Source: Acidobacteriota bacterium (GTDB taxonomy: Bacteria > Acidobacteriota > Terriglobia > UBA7540 > JAPUME01). From it: a stretch of 7,647 nt of DNA. Below, one piece after another: positions 7,632 through 7,647 of the stretch (position 1 is the first letter of the stretch; each line of letters begins with the position of its first letter). The notes below the pieces were generated by a model. The model worked only from the letters and a program-made list of their open reading frames with translations, had not been told where the DNA came from and searched no databases. The DNA lies in NCBI GenBank assembly GCA_027294185.1, contig JAPUME010000180.1, positions 1 through 7,647 on the forward strand, in the 5' to 3' direction. The translations under genes and the position numbers were made by a program.

Positions 7632-7647
7632 CTAACAAAAATAAAGA

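Overview
The window is a GC-rich chromosomal housekeeping stretch from a Gram-negative-type bacterium. It carries five genes on the minus strand and one on the plus strand. I see no phage genes, transposase, CRISPR array, rRNA or tRNA. The mix of a two-domain SppA, a FecR-domain/Ig-like envelope protein beside mreB, adjacent nicotinamide-salvage genes and palindromic intergenic repeats fits Acidobacteriota. That assignment is inferred from gene style and repeat type, not proven by any marker here.

Layout, left to right. Positions 1-501 (minus) hold the first 167 codons of mreB, the bacterial actin of rod-shaped cells; its 3' end lies outside the window. Positions 554-1834 (minus) encode a membrane-anchored FecR-domain protein with Fn3-like and Ig-like repeats, 52 bp upstream of mreB and probably co-transcribed with it. 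Positions 1835-2010 are non-coding, with a possible weak terminator for the next operon and a 10-bp palindrome. Positions 2011-5789 (minus) form a compact operon, transcribed sppA, then pncB, then pncA. SppA is a membrane-bound signal-peptide peptidase. PncB (nicotinate phosphoribosyltransferase) and PncA (nicotinamidase) are consecutive enzymes of the deamidating NAD salvage route: nicotinamide to nicotinate to nicotinate mononucleotide.

Positions 5790-6224 are a 435-bp divergent intergenic region. It contains a plausible sppA promoter and a cluster of strong palindromes (about 5941-6115) that looks like a REP/BIME-type repeat. Positions 6225-7508 (plus) encode a complete, canonical enolase. 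After it, an 11-bp inverted repeat at 7526-7570 shares an identical 13-mer and similar arms with the palindromes upstream of eno. A short open minus-strand stretch (7512-7631) may be the decayed or unassembled C-terminus of a convergent gene.

I found no convincing undescribed multi-gene system. The points most worth following are the related palindromes flanking eno, the pairing of sppA with the two NAD-salvage genes, the altered metal-ligand position in the nicotinamidase, and the pairing of a FecR/Ig-like envelope protein with mreB.
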